From NCBI GenBank assembly GCA_942159475.1, contig OW804099.1, positions 3,242,382 to 3,306,381 of the forward strand: a stretch of 64,000 nucleotides of DNA. The letters are read 5' to 3'. This document shows, one piece after another, positions 10,018 through 22,348 of the stretch (positions are counted from its first letter, which is position 1; every line of letters begins with the position of its first letter). The position numbers were made by a program, and so were the translations under genes. Source of the DNA: Sthenelais limicola (lineage: Eukaryota > Annelida > Polychaeta > Phyllodocida > Sigalionidae). The notes under the pieces were generated by a model, which worked only from the letters and a program-made list of their open reading frames with translations, did no database searches and was not told the origin of the DNA.

Positions 10018-10498
10018 AGTAGCCCCTCAATGTACCACACAGTGCACCACCAGCCCCTCAATGTACCAAACAGTGCACCACCAGCCCCTCAATGTACAAC
10101 ACAGTGCACCACCAGCCCCTCAATGCACCAAACAGTGCACCACCAGCCACTCAATGCACCACACTGTGCACCAGCAACCCCTCAATGCACCACGCAGTGC
10201 ACCATCAACCCCTCAATGCACCACGCAGTGCACCACCAGCCCCTCAATGCACCGCACTGTGCACCAGCAACCCCTCAATGCACCACGCAGTGCACCAGCA
10301 ACCCCTCAATGCACCACGCAGTGCACCAGCAGCCCCTCAATGCACCACACTGTGCACCAGCAACCCCTCAATGCACCACACATTGCACCAGCAACCCCTC
10401 AATGTACCACACAGTGCACCAGCAACCCCTCAATGCACCACACAGTGCACCAGCAACCCCTCAATGCACCACACAGTGCACCAGCAACCCCTCAATGC
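10018..10498. repeat. 31-bp tandem array (~15 copies)
   Basis: Each unit reads CAGTGCACCA, then CCAGCCCCTCAATG or CAGCAACCCCTCAATG, then a CACCACA-type end. Period is 31 bp. Since 31 leaves remainder 1 on division by 3, a reading frame cycles through all three phases every 93 bp, and because none of the phases holds a stop, all three plus frames remain open for 146 to 179 residues (phrases such as HHQPLNAP and APATPQCTTQCT). This is the expected behaviour of a stop-free repeat and not evidence of coding. Confidence 0.95.
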
Positions 10499-10638
10499 TG
10501 AAAGAGATCAAGCTGTAGAGATCAAAACATTACATTGTAACCTCTGTGTGCACATTAGCCTTGTTGATTGTCACTTGAGCTTGCAGGATTATGTAATACA
10601 GGTTAAGAAGTTTACCTGGATGTAAAGTGTTTATGGGC
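10499..10638. other. Unique spacer between arrays
   Basis: 140 bp between the 31-bp and 47-bp arrays. No feature was recognised. Confidence 0.4.
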
Positions 10639-13600
10639 AGATATGGTGGCTGCACAGCTGGTGGAGATGTTATATTAAACCACTCCACCCAGATATGGTG
10701 GCTGCACAGCTGGTGTTATATTAAACCACTCCACCCAGATATGGTGGCTGCACAGCTGGTGGTTATATTAAACCACTCCACCCAGATATGGTGGCTGCAC
10801 AGCTTGTGTTATATTAAACCACTCCACCCAGATATGGTGGCTGCACAGCTGGTGTTATATTAAACCACTCCACCCAGATATGGTGGCTGCACAGCTGGTG
10901 TTATATTAAACCACTCCACCCAGATATGGTGGCTGCACAGCTGGTGTTATATTAAACCACTCCACCCAGATATGGTGGCTGCACAGCTGGTGGTTATATT
11001 AAACCACTCCACCCAGATATGGTGGCTGCACAGCTTGTGTTATATTAAACCACTCCACCCAGATATGGTGGCTGCACAGCTGGTGGAGATGTTATATTAA
11101 ACCACTCCACCCAGATATGGTGGCTGCACAGCTGGTGGTTATATTAAACCACTCCACCCAGATATGGTGGCTGCACAGCTTGTGTTATATTAAACCACTC
11201 CACCCAGATATGGTGGCTGCACAGCTTGTGTTATATTAAACCACTCCACCCAGATATGGTGGCTGCACAGCTGGTGGAGATGTTATATTGAACCACTCCA
11301 CCCAGATATGGTGGCTGCACAGCTGGTGGTTATATTAAACCACTCCACCCAGATATGGTGGCTGCACAGCTTGTGTTATATTAAACCACTCCACCCAGAT
11401 ATGGTGGCTGCACAGCTGGTGGAGATGTTATATTAAACCACTCCACCCAGATATGGTGGCTGCACAGCTGGTGGTTATATTAAACCACTCCACCCAGATA
11501 TGGTGGCTGCACAGCTGGTGGTTATAGTAAACCACTCCACCCAGATATGGTGGCTGCACAGCTTGTGTTATATTAAACCACTCCACCCAGATATGGTGGC
11601 TGTACAGCTGGTGTTATATTAAACCACTCCACCCAGATATGGTGGCTGCACAGCTTGTGTTATATTAAACCACTCCACCCAGATATGGTGGCTGCACAGC
11701 TGGTGGAGATGTTATATTAAACCACTCCACCCAGATATGGTGGCTGCACAGCTGGTGTTATATTAAACCACTGCACCCAGATATGGTGGCTGCACAGCTG
11801 GTGGTTATATTAAACCACTCCACCCAGATATGGTGGCTGCACAGCTTGTGTTATATTAAACCACTCCACCCAGATATGGTGGCTGCACAGCTGGTGGAGA
11901 TGTTATATTAAACCACTCCACCCAGATATGGTGGCTGCACAGCTGGTGGTTATATTAAACCACTCCACCCAGATATGGTGGCTGCACAGCTGGTGTTATA
12001 TTAAACCACTCCACCCAGATATGGTGGCTGCACAGCTGGTGTTATATTAAACCACTCCACCCAGATATGGTGGCTGCACAGCTGGTGGAGATGTTATATT
12101 AAACCACTCCACCCAGATATGGTGGCTGCACAGCTGGTGGTTATATTAAACCACTCCACCCAGATATGGTGGCTGCACAGCTTGTGTTATATTAAACCAC
12201 TCCACCCAGATATGGTGGCTGCACAGCTGGTGGTTATATTAAACCACTCCACCCAGATATGGTGGCTGTACAGCTGGTGGTTATATTAAACCACTCCACC
12301 CAGATATGGTGGCTGCACAGCTGGTGGAGATGTTATATTAAACCACTCCACCCAGATATGGTGGCTGTAAAGCTGGTGGTTATATTAAACCACTCCACCC
12401 AGATATGGTGGCTGCACAGCTGGTGGTTATATTAAACCACTCCACCCAGATATGGTGGCTGCACAGCTTGTGTTATATTAAACCACTCCACCCAGATATG
12501 GTGGCTGCACAGCTGGTGGTTATATTAAACCACTCCACCCAGATATGGTGGCTGCACAGCTGGTGGTTATATTAAACCACTCCACCCAGATATGGTGGCT
12601 GCACAGCTTGTGTTATATTAAACCACTCCACCCAGATATGGTGGCTGCACAGCTGGTGGTTATATTAAACCACTCCACCCAGATATGGTGGCTGCACAGC
12701 TGGTGGTTATATTAAACCACTCCACCCAGATATGGTGGCTGCACAGCTGGTGGAGATGTTATATTAAACCACTCCACCCAGATATGGTGGCTGCACAGCT
12801 GGTGGTTATATTAAACCACTCCACCCAGATATGGTGGCTGCACAGCTGGTGGTTATATTAAACCACTCCACCCAGATATGGTGGCTGCACAGCTGGTGGA
12901 GATGTTATATTAAACCACTCCACCCAGATATGGTGGCTGCACAGCTGGTGGTTATATTAAACCACTCCACCCAGATATGGTGGCTGCACAGCTGGTGTTA
13001 TATTAAACCACTCCACCCAGATATGGTGGCTGCACAGCTGGTGGTTATATTAAACCACTCCACCCAGATATGGTGGCTGCACAGCTGGTGGTTATATTAA
13101 ACCACTCCACCCAGATATGGTGGCTGCACAGCTGGTGTTATATTAAACCACTCCACCCAGATATGGTGGCTGCACAGCTGGTGGTTATATTAAACCACTC
13201 CACCCAGATATGGTGGCTGCACAGCTGGTGGTTATATTAAACCACTCCACCCAGATATGGTGGCTGCACAGCTGGTGGTTATATTAAACCACTCCACCCA
13301 GATATGGTGGCTGCACAGCTGGTGGAGATGTTATATTAAACCACTCCACCCAGATATGGTGGCTGCACAGCTGGTGGTTATATTAAACCACTCCACCCAG
13401 ATATGGTGGCTGCACAGCTGGTGGTTATATTAAACCACTCCACCCAGATATGGTGGCTGCACAGCTGGTGGAGATGTTATATTAAACCACTCCACCCAGA
13501 TATGGTGGCTGCACAGCTGGTGGTTATATTAAACCACTCCACCCAGATATGGTGGCTGCACAGCTGGTGGTTATATTAAACCACTCCACCCAGATATGGT

Positions 13601-16600
13601 GGCTGCACAGCTGGTGGTTATATTAAACCACTCCACCCAGATATGGTGGCTGCACAGCTGGTGTTATATTAAACCACTCCACCCAGATATGGTGGCTGCA
13701 CAGCTGGTGTTATATTAAACCACTCCACCCAGATATGGTGGCTGCACAGCTGGTGGTTATATTAAACCACTCCACCCAGATATGGTGGCTGCACAGCTGG
13801 TGGTTATATTAAACCACTCCACCCAGATATGGTGGCTGCACAGCTGGTGTTATATTAAACCACTCCACCCAGATATGGTGGCTGCACAGCTGGTGGTTAT
13901 ATTAAACCACTCCACCCAGATATGGTGGCTGCACAGCTGGTGTTATATTAAACCACTCCACCCAGATATGGTGGCTGCACAGCTGGTGGAGATGTTAAAC
14001 CACTCCACCCAGATATGGTGGCTGCACAGCTGGTGTTATATTAAACCACTCCACCCAGATTTGGTGGCTGTACAGCTGGTGGAGATGTTAAACCACTCCA
14101 CCCAGATATGGTGGCGGCACAGCTGGTGGTTATATTAAACCACTCCACCCAGATATGGTGGCTGCACAGCTGGTGGTTATATTAAACCACTCCACCCAGA
14201 TATGGTGGCTGCACAGCTGGTGGTTATATTAAACCACTCCACCCAGATATGGTGGCTGCACAGCTGGTGGTTATATTAAACCACTCCACCCAGATATGGT
14301 GGCTGCACAGCTGGTGGAGATGTTATATTAAACCACTCCACCCAGATATGGTGGCTGCACAGCTGGTGTTATATTAAACCACTCCACCCAGATATGGTGG
14401 CTGCACAGCTGGTGGTTATATTAAACCACTCCACCCAGATATGGTGGCTGCACAGCTGGTGTTATATTAAACCACTCCACCCAGATATGGTGGCTGCACA
14501 GCTGGTGGAGATGTTATATTAAACCACTCCACCCAGATATGGTGGCTGCACAGCTGGTGGTTATATTAAACCACTCCACCCAGATATGGTGGCTGCACAG
14601 CTGGTGTTATATTAAACCACTCCACCCAGATATGGTGGCTGCACAGCTGGTGGAGATGTTATATTAAACCACTCCACCCAGATATGGTGGCTGCACAGCT
14701 GGTGGTTATATTAAACCACTCCACCCAGATATGGTGGCTGCACAGCTTGTGTTATATTAAACCACTCCACCCAGATATGGTGGCTGCACAGCTGGTGGAG
14801 ATGTTATATTAAACCACTCCACCCAGATATGGTGGCTGCCCAGCTGGTGGAGATGTTATATTAAACCACTCCACCCAGATATGGTGGCTGCACAGCTGGT
14901 GGTTATATTAAACCACTCCACCCAGATATGGTGGCTGCACAGCTGGTGGAGATGTTATATTAAACCACTCCACCCAGATATGGTGGCTGCACAGCTGGTG
15001 GTTATATTAAACCACTCCACCCAGATATGGTGGCTGCACAGCTGGTGTTATATTAAACCACTCCACCCAGATATGGTGGCTGCACAGCTGGTGGTTATAT
15101 TAAACCACTCCACCCAGATATGGTGGCTGCACAGCTGGTGGTTATATTAAACCACTCCACCCAGATATGGTGGCTGCACAGCTGGTGTTATATTAAACCA
15201 CTCCACCCAGATATGGTGGCTGCACAGCTGGTGGTTATATTAAACCACTCCACCCAGATATGGTGGCTGCAGAGCTGGTGGTTATATTAAACCACTCCAC
15301 CCAGATATGGTGGCTGTACAGCTGGTGTTATATTAAACCACTCCACCCAGATATGGTGGCTGTACAGCTGGTGGTTATATTAAACCACTCCACCCAGATA
15401 TGGTGGCTGCACAGCTGGTGGAGATGTTATATTAAACCACTCCACCCAGATATGGTGGCTGCACAGCTGGTGGAGATGTTATATTAAACCACTCCACCCA
15501 GATATGGTGGCTGCACAGCTGGTGGAGATGTTATATTAAACCACTCCACCCAGATATGGTGGCTGTACAGCTGGTGGTTATATTAAACCACTCCACCCAG
15601 ATATGGTGGCTGCACAGCTGGTGGAGATGTTATATTAAACCACTCCACCCAGATATGGTGGCTGCACAGCTGGTGGAGATGTTATATTAAACCACTCCAC
15701 CCAGATATGGTGGCTGCACAGCTGGTGGTTATATTAAACCACTCCACCCAGATATGGTGGCTGCACAGCTGGTGGTTATATTAAACCACTCCACCCAGAT
15801 ATGGTGGCTGCACAGCTTGTGTTATATTAAACCACTCCACCCAGATATGGTGGCTGCACAGCTTGTGTTATATTAAACCACTCCACCCAGATATGGTGGC
15901 TGCACAGCTGGTGGTTATATTAAACCACTCCACCCAGATATGGTGGCTGCACAGCTGGTGTTATATTAAACCACTCCACCCAGATATGGTGGCTGCACAG
16001 CTGGTGGAGATGTTAAACCACTCCACCCAGATATGGTGGCTGCACAGCTGGTGGTTATATTAAACCACTCCACCCAGATATGGTGGCTGCACAGCTGGTG
16101 GAGATGTTATATTAAACCACTCCACCCAGATATGGTGGCTGCACAGCTGGTGTTATATTAAACCACTCCACCCAGATATGGTGGCTGCACAGCTGGTGGA
16201 GATGTTATATTAAACCACTCCACCCAGATATGGTGGCTGCACAGCTGGTGTTATATTAAACCACTCCACCCAGATATGGTGGCTGCACAGCTTGTGTTAT
16301 ATTAAACCACTCCACCCAGATATGGTGGCTGCACAGCTGGTGGAGATGTTATATTAAACCACTCCACCCAGATATGGTGGCTGCACAGCTGGTGGTTATA
16401 TTAAACCACTCCACCCAGATATGGTGGCTGCACAGCTGGTGGAGATGTTATATTAAACCACTCCACCCAGATATGGTGGCTGCACAGCTGGTGGTTATAT
16501 TAAACCACTCCACCCAGATATGGTGGCTGCACAGCTGGTGGAGATGTTATATTAAACCACTCCACCCAGATATGGTGGCTGCACAGCTGGTGGTTATATT

Positions 16601-19600
16601 AAACCACTCCACCCAGATATGGTGGCTGCACAGCTTGTGTTATATTAAACCACTCCACCCAGATATGGTGGCTGCACAGCTGGTGGTTATATTAAACCAC
16701 TCCACCCAGATATGGTGGCTGCACAGCTGGTGGAGATGTTATATTAAACCACTCCACCCAGATATGGTGGCTGCACAGCTGGTGGTTATATTAAACCACT
16801 CCACCCAGATATGGTGGCTGCACAGCTCGTGGTTATATTAAACCACTCCACCCAGATATGGTGGCTGCACAGCTGGTGGAGATGTTATATTAAACCACTC
16901 CACCCAGATATGGTGGCTGCACAGCTGGTGGTTATATTAAACCACTCCACCCAGATATGGTGGCTGCACAGCTGGTGTTATATTAAACCACTCCACCCAG
17001 ATATGGTGGCTGCACAGCTGGTGGTTATATTAAACCACTCCACCCAGATATGGTGGCTGCACAGCTGGTGGTTATATTAAACCACTCCACCCAGATATGG
17101 TGGCTGCACAGCTGGTGGTTATATTAAACCACTCCACCCAGATATGGTGGCTGCACAGCTGGTGGTTATATTAAACCACTCCACCCAGATATGGTGGCTG
17201 CACAGCTGGTGTTATATTAAACCACTCCACCCAGATATGGTGGCTGCACAGCTGGTGTTATATTAAACCACTCCACCCAGATATGGTGGCTGCACAGCTG
17301 GTGGAGATGTTATATTAAACCACTCCACCCAGATATGGTGGCTGCACAGCTGGTGGTTATATTAAACCACTCCACCCAGATATGGTGGCTGCACAGCTTG
17401 TGTTATATTAAACCACTCCACCCAGATATGGTGGCTGCACAGCTGGTGGTTATATTAAACCACTCCACCCAGATATGGTGGCTGCACAGCTGGTGGTTAT
17501 ATTAAACCACTCCACCCAGATATGGTGGCTGCACAGCTGGTGTTATATTAAACCACTCCACCCAGATATGGTGGCTGCACAGCTGGTGGTTATATTAAAC
17601 CACTCCACCCAGATATGGTGGCTGCACAGCTGGTGTTATATTAAACCACTCCACCCAGATTTGGTGGCTGTACAGCTGGTGGAGATGTTAAACCACTCCA
17701 CCCAGATATGGTGGCGGCACAGCTGGTGGTTATATTAAACCACTCCACCCAGATATGGTGGCTGCACAGCTGGTGGTTATATTAAACCACTCCACCCAGA
17801 TATGGTGGCTGCACAGCTGGTGTTATATTAAACCACTCCACCCAGATATGGTGGCTGCACAGCTGGTGGAGATGTTAAACCACTCCACCCAGATATGGTG
17901 GCTGCACAGCTGGTGTTATATTAAACCACTCCACCCAGATTTGGTGGCTGTACAGCTGGTGGAGATGTTAAACCACTCCACCCAGATATGGTGGCGGCAC
18001 AGCTGGTGGTTATATTAAACCACTCCACCCAGATATGGTGGCTGCACAGCTGGTGGTTATATTAAACCACTCCACCCAGATATGGTGGCTGCACAGCTGG
18101 TGGAGATGTTATATTAAACCACTCCACCCAGATATGGTGGCTGCACAGCTGGTGTTATATTAAACCACTCCACCCAGATATGGTGGCTGCACAGCTGGTG
18201 GTTATATTAAACCACTCCACCCAGATATGGTGGCTGCACAGCTGGTGTTATATTAAACCACTCCACCCAGATATGGTGGCTGCACAGCTGGTGTTATATT
18301 AAACCACTCCACCCAGATATGGTGGCTGCACAGCTGGTGGAGATGTTATATTAAACCACTCCACCCAGATATGGTGGCTGCACAGCTGGTGGTTATATTA
18401 AACCACTCCACCCAGATATGGTGGCTGCACAGCTGGTGTTATATTAAACCACTCCACCCAGATATGGTGGCTGCACAGCTGGTGGTTATATTAAACCACT
18501 CCACCCAGATATGGTGGCTGCACAGCTGGTGGTTATATTAAACCACTCCACCCAGATATGGTGGCTGCACAGCTGGTGGTTATATTAAACCACTCCACCC
18601 AGATATGGTGGCTGCACAGCTGGTGGTTATATTAAACCACTCCACCCAGATATGGTGGCTGCACAGCTGGTGTTATATTAAACCACTCCACCCAGATATG
18701 GTGGCTGCACAGCTGGTGTTATATTAAACCACTCCACCCAGATATGGTGGCTGCACAGCTGGTGGAGATGTTATATTAAACCACTCCACCCAGATATGGT
18801 GGCTGCACAGCTGGTGGTTATATTAAACCACTCCACCCAGATATGGTGGCTGCACAGCTTGTGTTATATTAAACCACTCCACCCAGATATGGTGGCTGCA
18901 CAGCTGGTGGTTATATTAAACCACTCCACCCAGATATGGTGGCTGCACAGCTGGTGGTTATATTAAACCACTCCACCCAGATATGGTGGCTGCACAGCTG
19001 GTGTTATATTAAACCACTCCACCCAGATATGGTGGCTGCACAGCTGGTGGTTATATTAAACCACTCCACCCAGATATGGTGGCTGCACAGCTGGTGTTAT
19101 ATTAAACCACTCCACCCAGATATGGTGGCTGCACAGCTGGTGGAGATGTTAAACCACTCCACCCAGATATGGTGGCTGCACAGCTGGTGTTATATTAAAC
19201 CACTCCACCCAGATTTGGTGGCTGTACAGCTGGTGGAGATGTTAAACCACTCCACCCAGATATGGTGGCGGCACAGCTGGTGGTTATATTAAACCACTCC
19301 ACCCAGATATGGTGGCTGCACAGCTGGTGGTTATATTAAACCACTCCACCCAGATATGGTGGCTGCACAGCTGGTGGAGATGTTATATTAAACCACTCCA
19401 CCCAGATATGGTGGCTGCACAGCTGGTGTTATATTAAACCACTCCACCCAGATATGGTGGCTGCACAGCTGGTGGTTATATTAAACCACTCCACCCAGAT
19501 ATGGTGGCTGCACAGCTGGTGTTATATTAAACCACTCCACCCAGATATGGTGGCTGCACAGCTGGTGTTATATTAAACCACTCCACCCAGATATGGTGGC

Positions 19601-19688
19601 TGCACAGCTGGTGGAGATGTTATATTAAACCACTCCACCCAGATATGGTGGCTGCACAGCTGGTGGTTATATTAAACCACTCCACCCA
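10639..19688. repeat. 9-kb satellite array, ~47-bp monomer (~190 copies)
   Basis: The monomer starts AGATATGGTGGCTGCACAGC, continues TGGTGGTTATATTAAACCAC and ends TCCACCC. Four length classes alternate: about 46 bp (TGGTGTTATATT or TTGTGTTATATT), 47 bp (TGGTGGTTATATT), 52 bp (TGGTGGAGATGTTATATT) and a shorter GAGATGTTAAACC form. Almost every unit contains CAGCTG, an E-box palindrome. Divergence is very low. Higher-order blocks recur: a rare GATTTGG variant is at 14058, 17658, 17938 and 19212, and a stretch reading an identical 89-residue frame occurs at 12831, 14881 and 16811. Local reading frames of 66 to 155 residues are by-products. Confidence 0.98.
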
Positions 19689-20207
19689 AGGTGGATGGTG
19701 GGAGCTACATGTTGTTAGTACATAACTAACCACCTTAGGCAGGCACTAAACAGATTAATAACTATGCAAATACCGGATAGAATAAACATTGTTCTCTCAA
19801 CCAGACTATAATGAAGTACCACTTCTCCCTATGTTTAGGCCTCAACATGACACATAAAGCCTTATCATATTACCTAGAATAGCTTACCTATCAGTATCAG
19901 ACTTAGAACTATGCAAGACCTTGCACAATTAAAAAAAAATAAATAACAACATTCAATCTCAATTAGAATCTATAAACTGATTGCTCCTCCCTCTCTTTGT
20001 CTGTCCGTCCTCAAGAAATGTATTTTGCCATATGGAAACCAAACATTCCTTTTTTTTCATCTTCCTTTTTTTCCATAAGAACCATGCTGACATTATGGGA
20101 AATATGTGTAAGTACTACCAAGTCGCTTACAAAATATACTATCTATATGACATTCTTTCCCATACCAATAGTATGAAATGTCTGTTGTGGATTGAATAGT
20201 ACTGATG
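19689..20207. other. Unique stretch before the gap
   Basis: AT-rich DNA with an A-run at about 19931 and T-runs at 20048-20075. A 72-residue plus-strand frame (19981-20199) is rich in F, Y and H from the T-runs and shows no domain. No gene is called. Confidence 0.45.
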
Positions 20208-20407
20208 NNNNNNNNNNNNNNNNNNNNNNNNNNNNNNNNNNNNNNNNNNNNNNNNNNNNNNNNNNNNNNNNNNNNNNNNNNNNNNNNNNNNNNNNNNNNN
20301 NNNNNNNNNNNNNNNNNNNNNNNNNNNNNNNNNNNNNNNNNNNNNNNNNNNNNNNNNNNNNNNNNNNNNNNNNNNNNNNNNNNNNNNNNNNNNNNNNNNN
20401 NNNNNNN
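20208..20407. other. Assembly gap, 200 Ns
   Basis: Exactly 200 unknown bases. A round number suggests a scaffold join of unknown real length, so the order or distance of features on the two sides rests on the scaffolding. Confidence 0.99.
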
Positions 20408-20490
20408 TACATGTTCTATTTACTTGTCTTTATCTTCTATTTTTCTTTATTTTTTTCTAACCCACTTACATTATATATTTGACATATCTT

Positions 20491-20637
20491 CCAAATTTCG
20501 GTAGCAGCCGGAAGAAATGGTACCTTCGCTTTATCATAGGCATGTCAACCCTTTTGTCATACTCTTATTCTTACTCATTTGTACTCCTCTATACTCATTG
20601 AAAATGGCAAATAAAAAACAACTTATCTTATCTTATA
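20491..20637 (+). mobile_element. LINE-like 3' tail, copy B (plus)
   Basis: The reverse complement of copy A at 8979-9135, with shared CCGGAAGAAATGGTACCTT and GGCATGT. It ends AATAAAAAACAACTTATC and repeated TTATC. One plus frame reads GRNGTF and another RKKWYLRF, but neither can be assigned with confidence. Likely the 3' end of a non-LTR element with its terminal microsatellite. Confidence 0.6.
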
Positions 20638-21634
20638 TTTAATTCATTTACAGTGTAGCCTGTGAAGTCTGCCCCCCCCCCTCCCATACACCCCCCGTCC
20701 CCTTGTATCTAGCCACAAGAAGCGCGGGAAGGGACAAACATTGGTGCTGTCACCTAGCGAGTAACATCGAAGGTACAAATAGTAGTTCCTCGCCTTACCT
20801 CCAGGTAGCAGCTGTGTAGCAGTCAGTCTGCGTCTGTCTTTAGTTTATAGGGAAAATATTGAACAAACAGCAATTATTGTACACAGAAATTCATCCTACA
20901 ACCAAAAGCAGGATTGCGGAAGGATCAAACGTAAGTCTGATTGTTGATCAATGCAACACTGATGTCTTTATTTCACCTCTGTTTGTATAAAAACACTGGG
21001 TTCCCTATTATCGCCCACTCTCACGGCTCTAGTATGGTAGCCTACAACAGGTCTCAGACCACCAAAAGGTTTCCTCTATAGTTTAATGTAGCATGACAGC
21101 TTAAATCAAGTAATCAGAGCGAAATCCCAACTCTTTCAGGCCCTAATTCCACTAGCCCCATCTTATATGAGTAATATATAAATTTATCAGGGTAGGTTAA
21201 CCCTGAAAAAATCAAACTAGACTTGTATTTGTTGACATACCTCCATGCTTGCAGGTCTGCACTGACTGAATCACAACAAAAACAGACCCATATTCAAAAC
21301 CCTCTAAAATGTTCTAATCTTCATAAGGATCAGCCTTTATTTATATCATGTATTTGAAAATCACTCTAGCAACCCTCCTGATTTTTTGCAGGAATCTCCT
21401 CTAAAAATCCATTTCTAAATTAGCCACTAATCATCAAGTATTCACGTTTCTCCTTACCAGAAAGCTATATGACTTTTGTGGTGGCGCCATCTTTTGGTGT
21501 TTTGAGACCAACAGCGGATCATCCCGAGTAGCAATATATATAGCTATCAATTCCAACAATTTAAACTTAACGATGGTTAAACGCAAAAAAACACCATAAA
21601 GGAAGTGAGTAAGTTTCGGTTTCTTTATTTATTT
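20638..21634. other. Mostly unique DNA; possible 5' exon
   Basis: About 20670-20930 is less AT-rich than its surroundings, with a C-run, a TCAGTCTGCG segment resembling an initiator, and a strong 5' splice site AAACGTAAGT at about 20926-20935. This could be a noncoding first exon of the zinc-finger gene 5.5 kb downstream, whose coding exon has an acceptor at 26466, but transcripts are needed to tell. The rest, to 21634, shows no gene. Confidence 0.35.
20930..20935 (+). other. Candidate 5' splice site (GTAAGT)
   Basis: The sequence AAAC then GTAAGT matches the U1-complementary donor consensus at all six intron positions. It could pair with the acceptor at 26461-26466. Chance matches of this quality occur every few kilobases. 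Confidence 0.3.
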
Positions 21635-21668
21635 CTCAACGTTTCGATCCAAGCAATCTTCATGAGGA
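21635..21668 (-). ncRNA. Degenerate hammerhead-like relic (Penelope type)
   Basis: On the minus strand the order is CTCATGA, a short GAT...ATC stem II, then CGAAACGTTGAG. Type I hammerheads of Penelope-like elements have CTGATGA, stem II, then CGAAACGTTG. Here the invariant G of CTGATGA is a C, and stem II is down to about three pairs, so activity is unlikely. The CGAAACGTTGAG box and the spacing are what make the match. Probably a dead fragment of a Penelope-like element or a derived short repeat. Confidence 0.4.
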
Positions 21669-21798
21669 GAATGGTTGATTGGCTGGCTTTGTGTATTGTT
21701 TATAATAATTATTATTATTATAGTGAGATCCGGGAGTGAGATAGTGTAGGATGTGGGAAGCGTATCACTGATTGGATAGTGTAGCATTTATGATATCG
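21669..21798. other. Spacer with short (ATT)n run
   Basis: A run of ATTATT units at about 21706-21722 lies ahead of the 13-bp array. Nothing else was recognised. Confidence 0.4.
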
Positions 21799-21911
21799 GT
21801 GTAGGATGTTGGTGTAGGATGTGGGTGTAGGATGTTGGTGTAGGATGTGGGTGTAGGATGTTGGTGTAGGATGTGGGTGTAGGATGTGGGTGTAGGATGT
21901 GAGTGTAGGTG
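21799..21911. repeat. 13-bp minisatellite (~9 copies)
   Basis: The unit is GTGTAGGATGTKG, with T and G alternating at the twelfth base. The minus-strand frame reading HPTPTSYT is a by-product of the repeat. Confidence 0.95.
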
Positions 21912-21935
21912 ATTTGATGTTTTGTGGATATATAA

Positions 21936-22264
21936 ATAGATGGAACCTAGCATGGGGGAAGTCTGTACACTTGTTATTGACCGAGGGAGTGCGGGAAGTT
22001 AGAGGGCGTTAGCCCGAGATCTTCTGTGCTCCCGAGGTCACTAACAAGTGTACAGACTTCACCCGAGCTTTGTTCCATATTTATTACACCCCATTAATAA
22101 ATAAACAATATAAATAATTAAAAATAAAAGAAGTAATTTACGTTTTGGGCGGACCTACTTGTTGTATGTCCCCAGGGTGACATAACACATGTTATGCACC
22201 ACTTTGACCAAGTGTGACATACAATGCTGAAGGTATAGGAAGCTACAGCACAGGGGTGTAATAA
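21936..22264 (+). mobile_element. Composite foldback repeat, copy 2
   Basis: Same two modules as 9155-9484 at high identity. The foldback module spans about 21931-22085; its arms run inward from ATGGAAC through AAGTCTGTACACTTGTT to GCGGGAAG and are closed by GTTCCAT at 22072-22078. The second module is bounded by TTATTACACCCC (22081-22092) and GGGGTGTAATAA (22253-22264). It sits immediately beyond the 13-bp array. Confidence 0.85.
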
Positions 22265-22348
22265 GGGGTGTGAGGGTGTGTGGGTGTGTGTATTGTATTG
22301 TGAACTATCAATGGCAATTTGCCCAGAGATTCGGTGTTCTAGTATAAA
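22265..22348. other. GT-rich spacer
   Basis: Begins with a short G- and GT-rich run (GGGTGTGAGGGTGTGTGGG). No gene or other element was seen. Confidence 0.4.

Noticed and set aside
12831..19292. Many 66-155-codon plus-strand frames (MVAAQLVVILNHSTQIWW-type)
   Set aside because: All are the 47-bp satellite monomer translated in changing phase until a stop. Unit lengths 46, 47 and 52 break any constant frame.
20143..20504. Frames crossing the N block
   Set aside because: Made mostly of unknown residues; they exist only because Ns contain no stops.
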